Below the pieces are notes generated by a model, which was not told where the DNA came from, did not search any database, and saw only the letters and a program-made list of their open reading frames with translations. From Isoetes taiwanensis (Eukaryota; Streptophyta; Lycopodiopsida; Isoetales; Isoetaceae), in NCBI GenBank assembly GCA_021234155.1, contig JAJEKV010000020.1, forward strand, positions 20,878,018 to 20,942,017: a stretch of DNA of 64,000 bases, given 5' to 3'. The position numbers and the translations under genes were made by a program. Within the stretch, counting starts at the first letter, position 1; each line of letters starts with the position of its first letter. Of this stretch, positions 22,991 through 35,744 are shown in pieces.

Positions 22991-23326
22991 CCAATCTCCT
23001 CTTTGTCTTCTCTCCTATCTCTTCTCTCCCCCTTCTCTCCCTCTCCTCTCCTTTGTTTCTCTCCTCCCTCCTCTGTTCCCCCTTCTCTTTCTCTCCTCTC
23101 TCCTCTCTCCTCTCTCTCTCCTTTCTTCTGTCTCTCTTCCCTTTCTTCTCTCTCTCCTCTCTCTCCCCCCTCTCTCTCTCCCTTTTTTTCCTTCTCTCTC
23201 TCCTATCTCTCTCCTCTCCCTCTATGTCTCCCCTCTCTCTCTCTTTTCCCTTTTCTCTCTCTCCTCTCTCTTCCCTTTTCCTTTTTTCTCTCCTCTCTCT
23301 CCTCTCTCTCTTCTCTCTCTCTCCTC

Positions 23327-23371
<45 letters not shown>

Positions 23372-23589
23372 TCTTCTCTCTCTCCTCTCTCTCCTCTCTC
23401 TCCATTTCTCCCCTCTCTCTCTATCTTTCTCTCTCTTTTCTATTCCCCTTTCTCTCTCTCTCTTCTCCCTCCTCTTTCTTCTCTCTCCCTCTCTCTCCCC
23501 CATGTCTCTTCCCTCTCTCTCTCTGTCTCTCTCTCTCTCTCTCATCCCTCTTCTCTCTCTAGCTTTTCTCTCCTCTCTTCTCTCTATCT

Positions 23590-23628
<39 letters not shown>

Positions 23629-23803
23629 CTCCTCCTCTCTCTCCCCCTCTCTCTCTCCTTTTTTCCTTCTCTCTCTCCTATCTCTCTCCTCTCCCTCTAT
23701 GTCTCCCCTCTCTCTCTCTTTTCCCTTTTCTCTCTCTCCTCTCTCTTCCCTTTTCCTTTTTTCTCTTCTCTCTCTCCTCTCTCTCTTCTCTGTCTCTCTC
23801 TCT

Positions 23804-23834
<31 letters not shown>

Positions 23835-24055
23835 CCTTTTTTCCTTCCCTCTCTCCTATCTCTCTCCTCTCTCTCTATTTCTCCTCTCTCTCTCTATCTT
23901 TCTCTCTCTTTTCTATTCCCCTTTCTCTCTCTCTCTTCTCCCTCCTCTTTCTTCTCTCCCCTCTCTCCCCCATGTCTCTTCCCTCTCTCTCTCTCTCTCT
24001 CTCTCTCCCATCCCTCTTCTCTCTCTAGCTTTTCTCTCCTCTCTTCTCTCTATCT

Positions 24056-24092
<37 letters not shown>

Positions 24093-24148
24093 CTCTCCTC
24101 CTTTCCCTCTCTTCCCTCTCTCCTCTCTCTCCTCTCCCTCTCTCCCAT
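22991..24148 (+). repeat. CT tract with internal ~475-480 bp tandem duplication
   Basis: Phrase order in 23,170-23,600 (for example CTCTATGTCTCCCCTCTC, CCCCCATGTCTCTTCCCTC, CTCTCTAGCTTTTCTCTCC) is repeated at an offset of about 475-480 bp to 24,050. The tract thus grew by segmental duplication and not only by slippage. Confidence 0.75.
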
Positions 24149-24631
24149 TTCTAGAACATTCTAGAACATTGTACTTTCAATGTTTGCAAAGTTTCCAAAA
24201 ACTTGCTATTTTTAGATTGAGGTGCTTGCCCATGAGCATCTGGAACATTCTAGAACATTCTAGAAGATTCTATTTTGAGTGTTTGCAAAGTTTCACAAAA
24301 CTTTCTATTTTTAGACTGAGGTGCTTGCCCAACATTGTAGAACATTCTATTATGAGTTCTTGTAAACTTTTAGAGAACTTTCTATTTTTAGACTATGGTA
24401 CCTTCTATTTTTAGATTGAGGTGCTTATCCGTGAGCATTTGAAACTTTGAGCATTTGCAAAGTTTCAAAAAAGTTCTATTTTTAGACATTTTAGAAGGTT
24501 CTAGAAGATTCTAGAACATTCTAGAAGGTTCTGGGGCATTCTAGAACATTCTAGAACACCATAGACCATCCCTGAATTATTTGCCCCTCACCCTTAACTA
24601 TATGTGAACTTCCATTTTTTTCAAGAAACCA
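24149..24631 (+). repeat. Satellite monomers, decamer run and cassette leader
   Basis: Four clean monomers, a decamer run at 24,484-24,570, and the CCTGAATTATTTG...ACTATATGTGAACTTCC form of the leader, shared with the 22.1 kb copy. Confidence 0.8.
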
Positions 24632-24960
24632 ATGCTTGGTCTAGTGGTAAGGGTGGGGGGTTTGGGGGGCAATGTCCAGGGTTCAAGTCTGTGGTAAACC
24701 AAAAAAATTTTGTCCACCAAACTTGGGAGCTTTTGAGGACCTTCTAGAAGATTCTAGGAGCTTCTAGAATCTTCTAGAACTTCCTAGAAGATTCCAGAAG
24801 CCTCTAAGAGGCTCTAGAAGCTTCTAGAACTTTTAAGGATCTGACGACCAAGGGCCCAGATTGCGCCACGTGGCGCCTCCTTTACCGTCGGATGGGGGTG
24901 GAGTTACTCACTCACTAACTAACGGACACTATTTCTTTATAATATAGATATATAGATTAT
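24632..24960 (+). repeat. tRNA-like cassette interrupted by a decamer run
   Basis: The A box is at 24,637-24,647 and the B box GGTTCAAGTCT at 24,680-24,690. After GAGCTTTTGAGGAC the body is interrupted by about 95 bp of TTCTAGAAG decamers (24,741-24,835), then resumes with CGCCACGTGGCGCCTCC and ends at ACGGACACTATTTCTTTATA. This is the last cassette; satellite does not continue beyond it. Confidence 0.7.
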
Positions 24961-25660
24961 TACAAGTCCCTTATTATTTTATTATTTATTTTATATATAT
25001 TACAAGTCTCTTATTATTTTATTATTTAAGGACTGTATGAGACCGATTGTGTATTGGATGAGTAAATTTTTGTTAGATTTATATTCATTAAGATTCTATA
25101 AAGAGTATGACGATAAGCAACTCTCTTGCAGGTTATTCTCTCGCCTATTTCCCCTTTCCGTTTCTTCGAGCTACTCTGCCTAGGTGAAGTGCAATGTGCT
25201 CTCATCATGTAGCAGCTATTAAGAATGCTACATAAGCACATTTATAAGTGTCTCTAATAGCATGTAAGATGCATTGATTCAATTACCTTGAATGCAAAAT
25301 TATCAAGGACTAAGCTCTTGCAATGGTTACGACTAATATCTTTACACAAAGAAAGTATGGGCAACATGTGAATCATCGATAACGTCCTAGTGTCTTGGAA
25401 GCCTGGATCTTTCTAGCATAACGAACTTATTTGATGTTCTTATGGGTCTTCCTAGCATAACAAACTGGACTTATTTGATGTTCTTATAAAGCCTAAGGCA
25501 TTATGTCTAAGTATGTCTATTGTCTAAGAGTTCGCAAAGCTCGAGTAAACTATCATGCAAGATTTTATACCTCTAAGTGGCATAGGATTTGCATGTGCAA
25601 TTTATACTTTGAAGAGAGCTTAAAGGTAAAGAACATAATGCGCTTGAAGAACCATTGTGC
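24961..25660. other. AT-rich unassigned sequence at the satellite edge
   Basis: A short tandem of TTACAAGTC(C/T)C(T)TTATTATTTTATTATTTA occurs twice (24,960-25,030). The rest is unique AT-rich sequence without a convincing gene. TGCGCTTG(G)AAGAACCATTG occurs on both sides of the following microsatellite (25,638 and 25,789). Confidence 0.5.
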
Positions 25661-25672
25661 AGATAGACAGAC

Positions 25673-25759
<87 letters not shown>
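25661..25759 (+). repeat. (GATA)n microsatellite
   Basis: About 24 near-perfect copies of the tetramer, starting with a GACA variant. Confidence 0.98.
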
Positions 25760-26315
25760 ACCCTACAATGTAGGTTCTGGATTCACATACTGCGCTTGGA
25801 AGAACCATTGCATTGAAACAATTTTTTTGGACATTGCTTAAGTCGTGGCATTTGCTATACATTTGAATCAAGAGATTCTGTATCAGATATGTAATGCGCT
25901 TCTGCTGAAGTGCTAATTGATGGTAAAGGAAATCAAAGAGTCCAAGGGCATGTCAAAATGCTCTTCTTTTATAAATAAATTGATAGTAGATATTTGAGTG
26001 CCAAAGAAACCATTGGTCAAAAGCAAATATTTCTTGTCAATCCTGCAACAAAAGTGTATTATGTGTAGAAAGAAATGTGAAAACTTGAAATGTATCTAAA
26101 GACTATAAAATGAATTATGGAAATGCAAGTATAGGAACGTATTATGACAATGAAGCATGTTCCTTGATGGTTTAAATAGAACTCTGGACAATTGCTATGC
26201 TTACATAACAAACTTATAAGACATACCTCACTAAACATATTGTTGAGCTGGACATTGGCACATAAGAGTAGTAACGACCTTTTAGATGAAATCAAGGACA
26301 ATCTAAGTTCTTAGT
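25760..26315. other. Unassigned AT-rich sequence
   Basis: No coding exon, RNA or repeat recognised. Confidence 0.4.
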
Positions 26316-26945
26316 CAACACAAACCATTAACATCCAACATATAAAAATTAAATCCCCCAACACATAACAACCAACACATAACAACCATTGACATTAACA
26401 ACCAACACATAACTACCATTGACATTAATTAACACAACCATTGGGTTCAACACATTTAAATTAAAATCCCCCTTAAACCCCCTTTGGTTTGGGTGCATAT
26501 TCACACGGGGGGTGACTCCGGGCAACGAGAGCTGTTGGATAGGCATATTCACCCCTTATTCCTTAATCTACACCGTACGTAAAGTTCCTCGTTTGTGGGG
26601 TATGCAAGTACAAAATTTGCTATACTAAATAACAAGATTCGCAAAATGCTATAAGATTTCAAGCGGAATACTATATGGTGTTGATTTTGTACGTGCAAAA
26701 TACAATTATGAGGGCTCTCGCTGCCCTACGGCACCCCCCGTGTGAATATGCACCCAAACCAAAGGGGGTTTAAGGGGGATTTTAATTTAAATGTGTTGAA
26801 CCCAATGGTTGTGTTAATTAATGTCAATGGTAGTTATGTGTTGGTTGTTAATGTCAATGGTTGTTATGTGTTGGGGGATTTAATTTTTATATGTTGGATG
26901 TTAATGGTTTGTGTTGCAAAAAATTTGGCCCCTTCGGGCCTTAGG
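26316..26945. mobile_element. Foldback/MITE-like element with long terminal inverted repeats, copy 1
   Basis: Two inverted arms (26,316-26,512 and about 26,728-26,916) are near-complementary, beginning CAACACAAACCATTAACATC on the left and ending with its complement on the right. They enclose an asymmetric centre of about 215 bp. Innermost arm parts are GGGTGCATATTCACACGGGG and its complement. The right side extends to GGCCCCTTCGGGCC followed by TTA (26,945); the left end lacks this piece. A second copy lies inverted at 62,797-63,188. GGGCCC-type termini next to TTA/TAA suggest a PIF/Harbinger-type MITE, which is inference from one end of each copy. No transposase is encoded. Confidence 0.7.
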
Positions 26946-29900
26946 GACGCCCCAGGTGTGACAAAAAATTTTAGAATCCAAACCAGAAAAAAACTAGAAT
27001 TCATTTGAAGCTTTCATCACCTGTAGCTTTTGAATTTCATCACAATAAAACAAATAGAACATAAGTAAAAGTTACCATAAAGATAGAGCAGATTGATCCC
27101 ATTATTCTGAAAGTCATAAAGTTTGCAACACCCATACACAAACATTTTTCAACTGGAATTTAACAGCAGCCTTTGGCCTCTATGGATTCTTGTGGTGAGA
27201 AACCAAAGTGGGAAACTTTTTTGCTTGTTAGCACAAGGATCTAGAAGCCTTGGAATTTGCTTAATAACTGCCTCAAAATCTAAAAATGCATGGTAATTTT
27301 TTGCAAGCTTCATTCGGAATGAGCCATAAAACAATATCCAATAGCGCAATCCTGTATTAATCAGTTGGTAGGATGTGGAAGCCTACCAAACCCGGCCGAA
27401 AAATTGTTGTTTTAGCATAGATAACATAATCAAACATATCCATATCATACACTATAAAAAAGATCTCGGAGAGAACTTTCCAACGCAATAAAAATCATCT
27501 CAAACAGAGCTCTGGATCAAAAGTTATGATAAGAAATGTGTTGTCGGCGGGGAAACTTCACTACATGCGCCCTTCAAGCCCTTCATGTGCCCATTATGCA
27601 CCACACACACAAAAAGAGGGCTTTTGTTGTGAGCCATTGGTTGTTGATCATTATGCACCACACGCACAAAAAAAGGGCTTTTGTTGTGAGCCATTGGTTG
27701 TTGACCATTGGAAAAAAAAAAAAAGAAGCTAAAATCAATGGCTCAGAAATGGTGCACTCTAGATGTACGCATTAGTACATCCATTTGAATACGTCACGAA
27801 ATCATAGGAAAACCTTAGTGAAAAACGTACAAAAACACAAAGAAAACCCCCTGTTATTATGCTACATATTCAAGAAGTGGGTAAAGAAAGACATGATTAT
27901 TAAGTTCTATATAGAGTTATGATCAATCATATAATTCTGGTCCCTTTTGGAAGGTTTAGCATGAGGATATATCCATATTGTTTGAAGCAATATCATCTTG
28001 GGACACTCACAACTTGGAATGCATCATGTCTTCGGATACAATATATTATAAACTATAAAAAGAGAAGATATTTATATTTCATAGACTTGAAGGTGGATTG
28101 CATATCTCACTACAAAGATCCCCTAACATATTAGAAATGACCTGTAAATAGCAAAAGATACCAAGCTATACGACATTAATCAGTACGTAAACTATGTTAG
28201 CTATATGGCTATTTTCACCGGATTTGGCTCTCAAGTCCTAAAGCATATGACTTGGGGATTGGTCTGCAATTTTCAGGGCGTCCAATATTATTCATGGAGA
28301 AGAGAGGATCCTAGAAGTGAATAAAGATGTGAGTTATTTAGAAAGATGTTACCATTCACACTGTAAGGAAGCAAATTATCATGTAGCAAAACAATAGCTC
28401 TCGAATGAATTTTTTTGTCATTTGATTTGTATTGCAGATCATGGCTATCATAGTCTTTGTTGGATTAGTCCATGGCACTGATCTATGTACATATCTACTA
28501 AAAAGAAGTAGATGGGAGCAAAGCAAGCAAAAAAACTGATAAGACAAACCTGGGTTTTGTTGTTTTTTTTTTTTTTTTAGCACGCCAGCCTAACCAAGCG
28601 TGCAACCCTCCTTGCAATTCTAGGCTATCCACGTAGCATGTCCACCTCATAAAAAATTGATGTGGGAAAAGTTTCGCCGTTAGATTTTTTTCTTTAAAAA
28701 TCTACGGCCAAGAAAATTAGAAAATGGCTAAAAAAAGCACGGAGATGGAAAAGGCCACGAATACCTCGCCTTTTCGTTTTTTCATCAGTTCACGAGGGCT
28801 TTGCATACGACAGATTCATTCGGCGTGGCTTTTTGTAAGGTATACCCTGATTTCGCATTTGAGGTGGGTTACCTCCGGCATCTGCAGATCTTTACCGCCA
28901 TTGCTTTTGCACCAGATTTTTCATATTTTGGCATTTTTGCATTTCGGGTTTGAGGTGGCTTATTTCGGCATGCTATACTGCTAATATTATCGCCACCATT
29001 CCGTAATAAGGATGCATAAGCTGTAGAACTCTATTCATCTTTCGTTCCAAAGACTTTAACAAACTCTGATAGGATATTTCGCCTGGTTATTTTTCCAAGC
29101 TGGGACAATTTCGTCTGAGAAGAGTATTTTTTTGAGGTTTTATGTTTTCCTTTTTTTCCACATCTCAACGTTTTTTGAGAAGCTAGACAGAGATTGTTGG
29201 CATCTTCTCTGTCCCTCATTTTGTTGGTGCATCTTTGGTACCCAATACTTAGCAAGTTCCGATGTTCGTAAGCTGTGGTGCTTCCTATTCTGCTTAAATA
29301 GGCTTCAGGGCTGAACTTATTTCAAGAAATTTATGCTGCAAATCAAGTACATAGTTCTTGGAGCTTTCTATTTTGTGCATTGGCCACAGGAATTTGATGC
29401 CAGATTATGCTATTTCAGATAAGCTCTCTTGTTGCCCTATGCCCTTGTTATATTATAATAAGTTTTAATTTCATCTGCTCTGGCTTTCACGAGAAACCTC
29501 ACTATGATTGCCGATGATGACATTATATCCTGCCAGACTAGGAGTGCATTTTCTTGTAACCATTTCCTGAAATAATTGCCAAGCTTCATCTGCTCTGTTC
29601 TCTTTGTAGAAGACACTGAGTTGCGTTCATTATTTGCAGAAAACCCTTAGCATCACCTAATCGTTTCTGATGGCAAAGATCATCTAGCAAGACAAGGTAC
29701 GAGATACCCCACCATATGTTTCGTGTTCTTCTTTTGTGCTACCCTGCAGCTATATGTTTCGTGTTTTTCTTTTGTGCTACCCTGCAGCTATCTGACAGTC
29801 CTAATAACATATTCCACTCCAATAGAGCTTGATCTTGGATATCATAATGGCGCACTTAGTTATCTGGTATTCCTAGTGTTACCTAATGCCTAGAGTTAGC

Positions 29901-30379
29901 AAAAGTTATCAGAAGTTTGCAGAAGTTATCTAATGCCTAAAAAGTTATCTGGTATAGATTCCTCAATCAAGGGACATAGAGAAAGATCCCTGCATTGTAT
30001 AATAGCAGGCAGTAAATAGAGAATGTTTTGTTCTATGTTAGCTTAATTAAATGGGTCTTGTAACATACCTTTGCATGGAACCAGCTTTGATGCTGCAAGA
30101 GAATGCATCATTCCCATATGATTTGCATGCTAAATTACAAGGCCAGAAGTGCATCTGTATTGGAGCAGGAGTCTAGTGCCCTTAATTGTTTGTGGTACAC
30201 GGAACATCGTCAATATTATTTCCTGAGCTAAGCCTAACATAAGGACTATGCTGTCCCTTTGGACAGAGTAATATTAATAAGCACTCTCAGTTGTAGAATT
30301 TTCGCAGTTTTTTGCCCAGGCAGTAGCCAATGTACATAAATCTAATATGGAATATGTAGGGATCAGGAATGAGGTTTTT
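26946..30379. other. Intergenic AT-rich sequence
   Basis: Mostly unassigned. It contains a 57-bp tandem duplication (about 27,594-27,707, phrase GGGCTTTTGTTGTGAGCCAT) and a poly-T run (about 28,562-28,579) that could be the tail of a minus-strand retroposon. A duplicated phrase TATGTTTCGTGTT(C/T)TTCTTTTG lies near 29,720-29,785. Open frames of 60-90 codons here show no family resemblance. Confidence 0.4.
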
Positions 30380-30790
30380 ATACAACCTTACTCAGCTTGA
30401 TCTTTCTGGAAATTTGAAATTGACTGGCACAATTTCGTTATCTGGCTGTCTAATCTCTGGTCTATTAGCTTGGGCAATAAACAAATTATTCATCTGCCAT
30501 CAAACATGAGCCATTTTACTAAGCTGTCATATCTCTCACTGTACAGTAATAAGCTCAGTTTTGATAGCATTGCAGGGGTAGCAACATTTCCATCTTTATT
30601 TTACCTAGTGCTTTCCAATTGTGGTCTCACTGGAAATATCGCAAACATATTTGCTTCAAGTATCTATATTTTAGAGCTAAGCCAAAACAACATAACTGGG
30701 TTTGAAACTAATCTGATTATTTGATTCAGCTTGAGCAGAAGAAATTTTTCCATTCCGTTGCCTCGTTGGTACAAAGTAAAACTTTCATCA
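30380..30790 (+). pseudogene. LRR receptor-like fragment
   Basis: The translation gives four or five plant-type leucine-rich repeats with the LxxLxLSxNxLxG pattern: LTQLDLSGN near 30,390, then after a frame change LSYLSLYSNKLS, LFYLVLSNCGLTGNI and IYILELSQNNITGF up to a TGA at 30,722, then SIPLPRWY in another frame. Frame changes and a stop inside the repeats, with no kinase or membrane segment nearby, indicate a decayed piece of an LRR receptor-like gene. Which subfamily is unclear. Confidence 0.55.
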
Positions 30791-31625
30791 TTGCTTCAAA
30801 TTTCAAAACTGGCAGCGTGGAGGTTAGAGTTTCATCTTTCTGTTATGTTTATGATACACATTTCATTATCTATTATCTGTCAAATTTGCAAGGCATTAGT
30901 CTGGTCTTTCAAAGCATGAATCCCACTACACTTATGGCCCTTCTTTCCATGCATTCATCCCAGAGATACTGGCTCACATTTCCTTAGCTTAATAATGATA
31001 TCTTGCCTTGTGAATCGCCATTTCTCATTGTCTCAACATTTTGCAGCAAATGACATAGCAAGTTGGCTGTGTGGTCTCCTTTTGGCGTTTCGAATTTTTG
31101 TTTGATAATAAGACATCTCCAGACGTTGGATTATATGAAGCATAAACTATTCATGTTGATTCACGATCTGTTGAAGGTTTTTCGTATGGATACCTCACAG
31201 CTTGGCCACTTATCTCTGAAGCGTCTCAGGAACCAAGAAGACATGGCCATGGCTTCTATGCCCTTGTGCACAAAGACTGGATTGTATGTATGGAACATGT
31301 TGTTGCCTAGAAGGTGCATTTGCTTTGTTTATGCATATGAGTAAGCAAAATGATCACATATACTGCATTGATAGGGGCATACTCCCAGAATGGGTATGGG
31401 ACATGACAGTGTGGCAGCTTGCATGATGCATGTTGGGTTTTTGGCAAGATGTATCAACGAAATGTTAGTAATTCAATTATCCATACTTTACCGCACTGCA
31501 CAAATACCATATTTATAAAATTCAATGGACCACATTTGTTGTACATGTCAATGACTATGTTGCTCTGTTTTAAGAAGACGCTTAAGTTGCCCTTTCTAAA
31601 GTTGCTCATTCTATCTCTTTCTTAG
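30791..31625. other. Unassigned sequence between gene fragments
   Basis: Short open frames show no recognisable domain. It may include decayed introns of the flanking fragments. Confidence 0.35.
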
Positions 31626-31840
31626 GTGTTCATGGCTTCAGCAGATAAAACTGCTAAAACTTGGGACATGTCAGATACCAGCTCTCCAAAAGTGAGCACC
31701 ACCTTTTTGGTGTCTGACAAATGGAACTATTGACGCCATGCAAGTTGGTTGCCTGTGGCTGAAAGATTATTCGATCTCAATTTCTTTGAATGGCCAAATA
31801 AATTTTTGATCAACCCAAAATGCCGCAACCCCACAAAAAC
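31626..31840 (+). pseudogene. AIP1: Actin-interacting protein 1 (WDR1-like) WD40 fragment
   Basis: A plausible splice acceptor (TTTCTTAG) precedes a reading frame giving VFMASADKTAKTWDM, a WD40 strand ending in the usual W-D. In a second frame, DAMQVGCLWLKDYSISIS and NGQINF follow, then a TGA, then STQNAATPQK. This order (SADK-AK-WD, then M-VGCLW-DY-IS-SL-G-IN, then PQNP-AP) is that of plant AIP1/WDR1, the cofilin partner that disassembles actin. The single-base frame change near 31,720 and the in-frame stop show it is broken. No other AIP1 exons were found nearby. Confidence 0.55.
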
Positions 31841-32139
31841 TATATGTACTATATGTACATGAAATGAAATGTATATAAAAGAAATGGTCGTTTGTGTTGT
31901 TGGTTGGTCATTCGTCTTATTGGTGATTTGCTATTAAGGATGATCCTTTGACCAAGAGCAATGATAATAATACCATTAAGAAAGAACAATAAAGCAAACA
32001 AGCTTCATATGGCTTAAGAAAGGTCCCTTGACCAAGAACAATGATAATATTAGGAAAATCCCTTGACCATTAGCAAGGTCCTTTAACCAAGAACAATGGT
32101 AATACTAGAATATAATAGAATAGAGTTGGCTTTTGTTTC

Positions 32140-32215
32140 TTTGTTTGGGTCCCATAACCCGATAGGGTTCTCGTGGACGATAAAAACTTATCTTTATCTT
32201 TATCTTTTATCGTCC
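32140..32215 (+). repeat. Retroposon-type 3' tail with microsatellite
   Basis: GGTTCTCGTGGACGATAAAA is followed by (TTATCT)-type repeats and then TTTTATCGTCCAC, which is complementary to the tail core, so the segment can also fold as a hairpin. The core resembles the 3' end of the LINE at 41,020-41,063 and the insertion in the P450 pseudogene at about 63,763-63,808. Confidence 0.5.
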
Positions 32216-35200
32216 ACCCCAACTTTTGAATATTATGTAGATTGGTAAATACCAATGTTACAACAAATGTGTCCTGCCAAATTCCACAACTTAATATTAT
32301 TACTAAAAATAATGTTGCCAAACTTAAATGCCTAATAAATTTGACCTAACCAAAGCGTTTTTGTGTGTGCAACAACCATAAAAGTTTAAAAAAAAGGAAA
32401 AAAGGGACTTTTATTACATTGCATAACTCGACCACAGCCCCTGACGTGCCTTTTTGCTAGTTTTTTTTTTTTTGTGCTCCGTTGATTCAATCAAATATAG
32501 CAAGTGCGCTGCTGGTTTAGAAATGTGCACTGAGAATTAATTATGAACCAGAATAAGAACTTCCCTGCCAACTGCAAAGTAATAGTCTGAGTATACTCCA
32601 TATATAGCACATAGTACATTACACATCTTCAACATGAAGCTTAATTTGGATCCAAATACCTAGTAATTTAATTTATAAATTGGTATAAAATGAGCTGAAT
32701 AGCGAGGTGGTTTAAAGTTCTTAAGACATATAAGAATACCTAATTGTCATCTCCACCATAGAACATGTAATCATAAGAAGCAATAGCAAAGTACCTATTC
32801 TGCCCTCCCAAAATGAGTGCTTCCGGAACTTGGAAGCTCCAAACAAAAGCAACACCTTGCATTGCCTCCATTCCATTTGGCTTTAAAGGAAGTTGTACTA
32901 ATATCAAGATACATGCGAAGCCGTTTCAAACACTTGCCTTTTGTGCAATGTCCGTACAACAAACCATCATTCTCGTCTATGCAAAATAAAAACTGTATGA
33001 TCAGGTCTGTCTTCTGGTCTACAAAGCAGTTTTAATGAAATAAAAGAGAAGATGAACCCTGGACACAACAATTCTAGGTTCGAAATAGATATCTTATTCA
33101 TCATTATCCTCATTCAAATAGGCGTATGCCATATCATTGTGCAATCCTGATTCTTAGATCTTATATATGAGAGGGCTATTCCTGATCCTACAACATTCAT
33201 TATGATAATATATACCAACAACAACATAAGCAAGAAAGGAAGATGGGATATATTAGAACTTGATGTTGGCCTGGGTCGCAGCACATAACCAGGAGTATGA
33301 AACCAGCTCTTCATCAATGCCCTCTAAAGAAATAAGCTTTAATTGTAAACGTAACCTTTCTGAACAACCTTTGTATTTGGGATGGAAAATGTAATAAAGC
33401 AACCAATTGGATGCAAACTTGATAAAGAACAAGAAAACATGATGTACCTCGAATATAGAAGCCTCCATAACAAACCAAAATTAAAAACACATAAAAGAAA
33501 CTCTGCAGCTGGGATCAAACAATCCTTACCAATATTCAAGGTGACACTCCATCTTTGGGTGTGATGTGGTGGTCTGCATATTCCTCTGCTTAGGATCAAC
33601 TGAATGTCTCATCCGGCCAGCTTGTCAGTATCACATGATATCTTGGCAACTTCATACAATGCATAGCCTGCACAAACACATGAAATATCAAGGGGTTGCA
33701 GAGATTAGAGGTTGCTACAAAATGTCACGAGGAGCTCTTCAGATACCTAACAAAGGAGTAACTTCACTTCAAGCCCACTTCAGCGGAAGCCCTTTTAAAT
33801 GCCATCTCCTTTGTGGTAATCTAACTTATTATAACTACCAATCACTTTTGAGATTTCTTGTCTCACGTATCGGCACATCAGTAATCTGAACAATTAAAAT
33901 TGCTCCACATGTCTATTCTGCTATATTAAGGATGATATATTAAGGATGGCCGTAGAATCATAAACTGAGTACATGGAATCCATTGACGGGAGCTTCATAC
34001 ATGTAGGTACATGCTGGATAAATCTCAAAGGCATAGACATAAAAAACAAAATGGACTACACTCTATATTTACCTAAGGAGAAAGATTTTCCAAGCCACTT
34101 ACTGTGTGCATGACCTGTGAGTCAATGTGAACCCATGCAACAGGGATGGGAGAAATAGGGGAGCATACAATCCATGACAAAAAGACCCTTGAAGCTTTGC
34201 ATGCAACCAGAGTGAGAACATGCAAATATAACATGCATCTGTCAAACTTACCTTAAATAAAAAGAAAGTATAGAGCACCAGCTGAGCAATCACAACATGC
34301 ATGCACTTAACTACCATACAAACAACTCTCAAGGACTCCTGTGCATATTACACCAGGAACCCAAATTTTTAGCATAAAATCGTTTGTCCGACCTATCCAA
34401 ACTTAGATAGATAACTCAGTGTAACATCCTTTCAGACCGAATTGAAGCAATTTACATGCAACATAGCTGGTTAGCTTTTATACTGGGCCTAGCAGAGAGT
34501 AACATGATCATTTTACTTACAGTCCCAAACTATTACCACACCAACATCAACCTATAGAATTTGGCTGCGCCTTAAACAACATGACAACATACTGCCACAA
34601 AGCATATGAAGAAGTCTCACACATGAAACATATGCTAAGTACCCCATCTCGCCTCACTTGCAATAGTGATGCCTGATGAAAGCTTTAGCAGCATATGCAT
34701 GCAAACTGCTAAAACTACAGCAGATACCGCATGAAAATGTACCAGCTTCATCAACAACTAACATCTAAAAGCAACTTCCTAACGACTACCTACCACCTGA
34801 CCTCAAGCAACCTCTGTAAGCCTTCAGTTTAATCCCCTACTGAAGCGGATATCATACCTGAATACCCCATTTTAGCCATCAACAAAACACCCGACTTTGC
34901 ATGCTTCTCTAGTAGCACATCAAAACAAACATGGTGAGCAGCACTAGCATAACCATGCAAATTGTTGCATTTCAAAGCCAGCACCAACCACCTCAATAAA
35001 CTAAGCCTTTGTGTAGCAATCTTCTTTAATAGTCTTATGGAATATTTGCCCCAAGCCCATAAATCATAAAGGCCCTTACGACAGTGGCACATACATCCTC
35101 AAGACTCCTTTCAAAATCATGCTAACCACATACCTTAAAATATGCAAGTGGATTTTTACATAATTATGAAAATTGTAACGAGTGAAACTTCTAGATAATC

Positions 35201-35744
35201 GCTGTTGAAGTTGTTGAATCCAAGAAAGAGTAATAAAGACAGAGTGACTTCTTGCAAGTAACAGAGAAATTGAAGCAGCACGATAAAAAAGCTTCTACGC
35301 ATAATTGGAAAAATCATCTAATGTTTGCATCCACTGACACAATAGAGTTAGTAACTAACTACAAACTAAATAAGAGTAACACTCTAACTATGGTACAACA
35401 TTACCGTGTCAAATAGGCAGGATAGTCAACAATAACAGATGACTGTAAAGTCTGCACCAATGGGACTTTTGCGTATTGGTTTAAGACTATATCAAACCTC
35501 TAACTTCAATGTATATTGCCTAATTACAAAGTCATTCTCATTAACATGGCTCTAACCCCAACAATACCGTTAAATTTGCTAAGTGGTTGACACAATTAAT
35601 GGATGGAACGTTGCTAAAATGAACACACGATGATGCAGGCTATTCCACTATCCAACCACAAGCTCATAGCAAAACACCACTACCCTTAAGCTCTCCCTCG
35701 AGCAAGTATACACCCTATATGTTCTTTGTTCCTAATAAGATTCC
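32216..35744. other. Long intergenic stretch
   Basis: AT-rich with no gene I can support. A poly-T run lies at about 32,461-32,473. On the minus strand about 32,735-32,905 reads coherently for ~50 codons (see rejected items). The remainder shows nothing recognisable. Confidence 0.4.

Noticed and set aside
25860-26060. Possible Copia-type polyprotein remnant near the GATA repeat
   Set aside because: No consistent frame or integrase/RT motif could be read.
28724-28984. 86-codon plus-strand frame beginning MAKKSTEMEK
   Set aside because: No family resemblance, no paralogue and typical of chance frames in AT-rich DNA.
32735-32905. Minus-strand exon reading GGQNRYFAIASYDYMFYGG, weakly like a TLDc-domain strand
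   Set aside because: Only about 50 codons, no matching neighbour exons and the expected GGGG-F-L continuation is missing.
34829-35092. Minus-strand 87-codon frame that vaguely resembles a pentatricopeptide repeat
   Set aside because: The spacing of helix residues does not fit PPR motifs and there is no second repeat.
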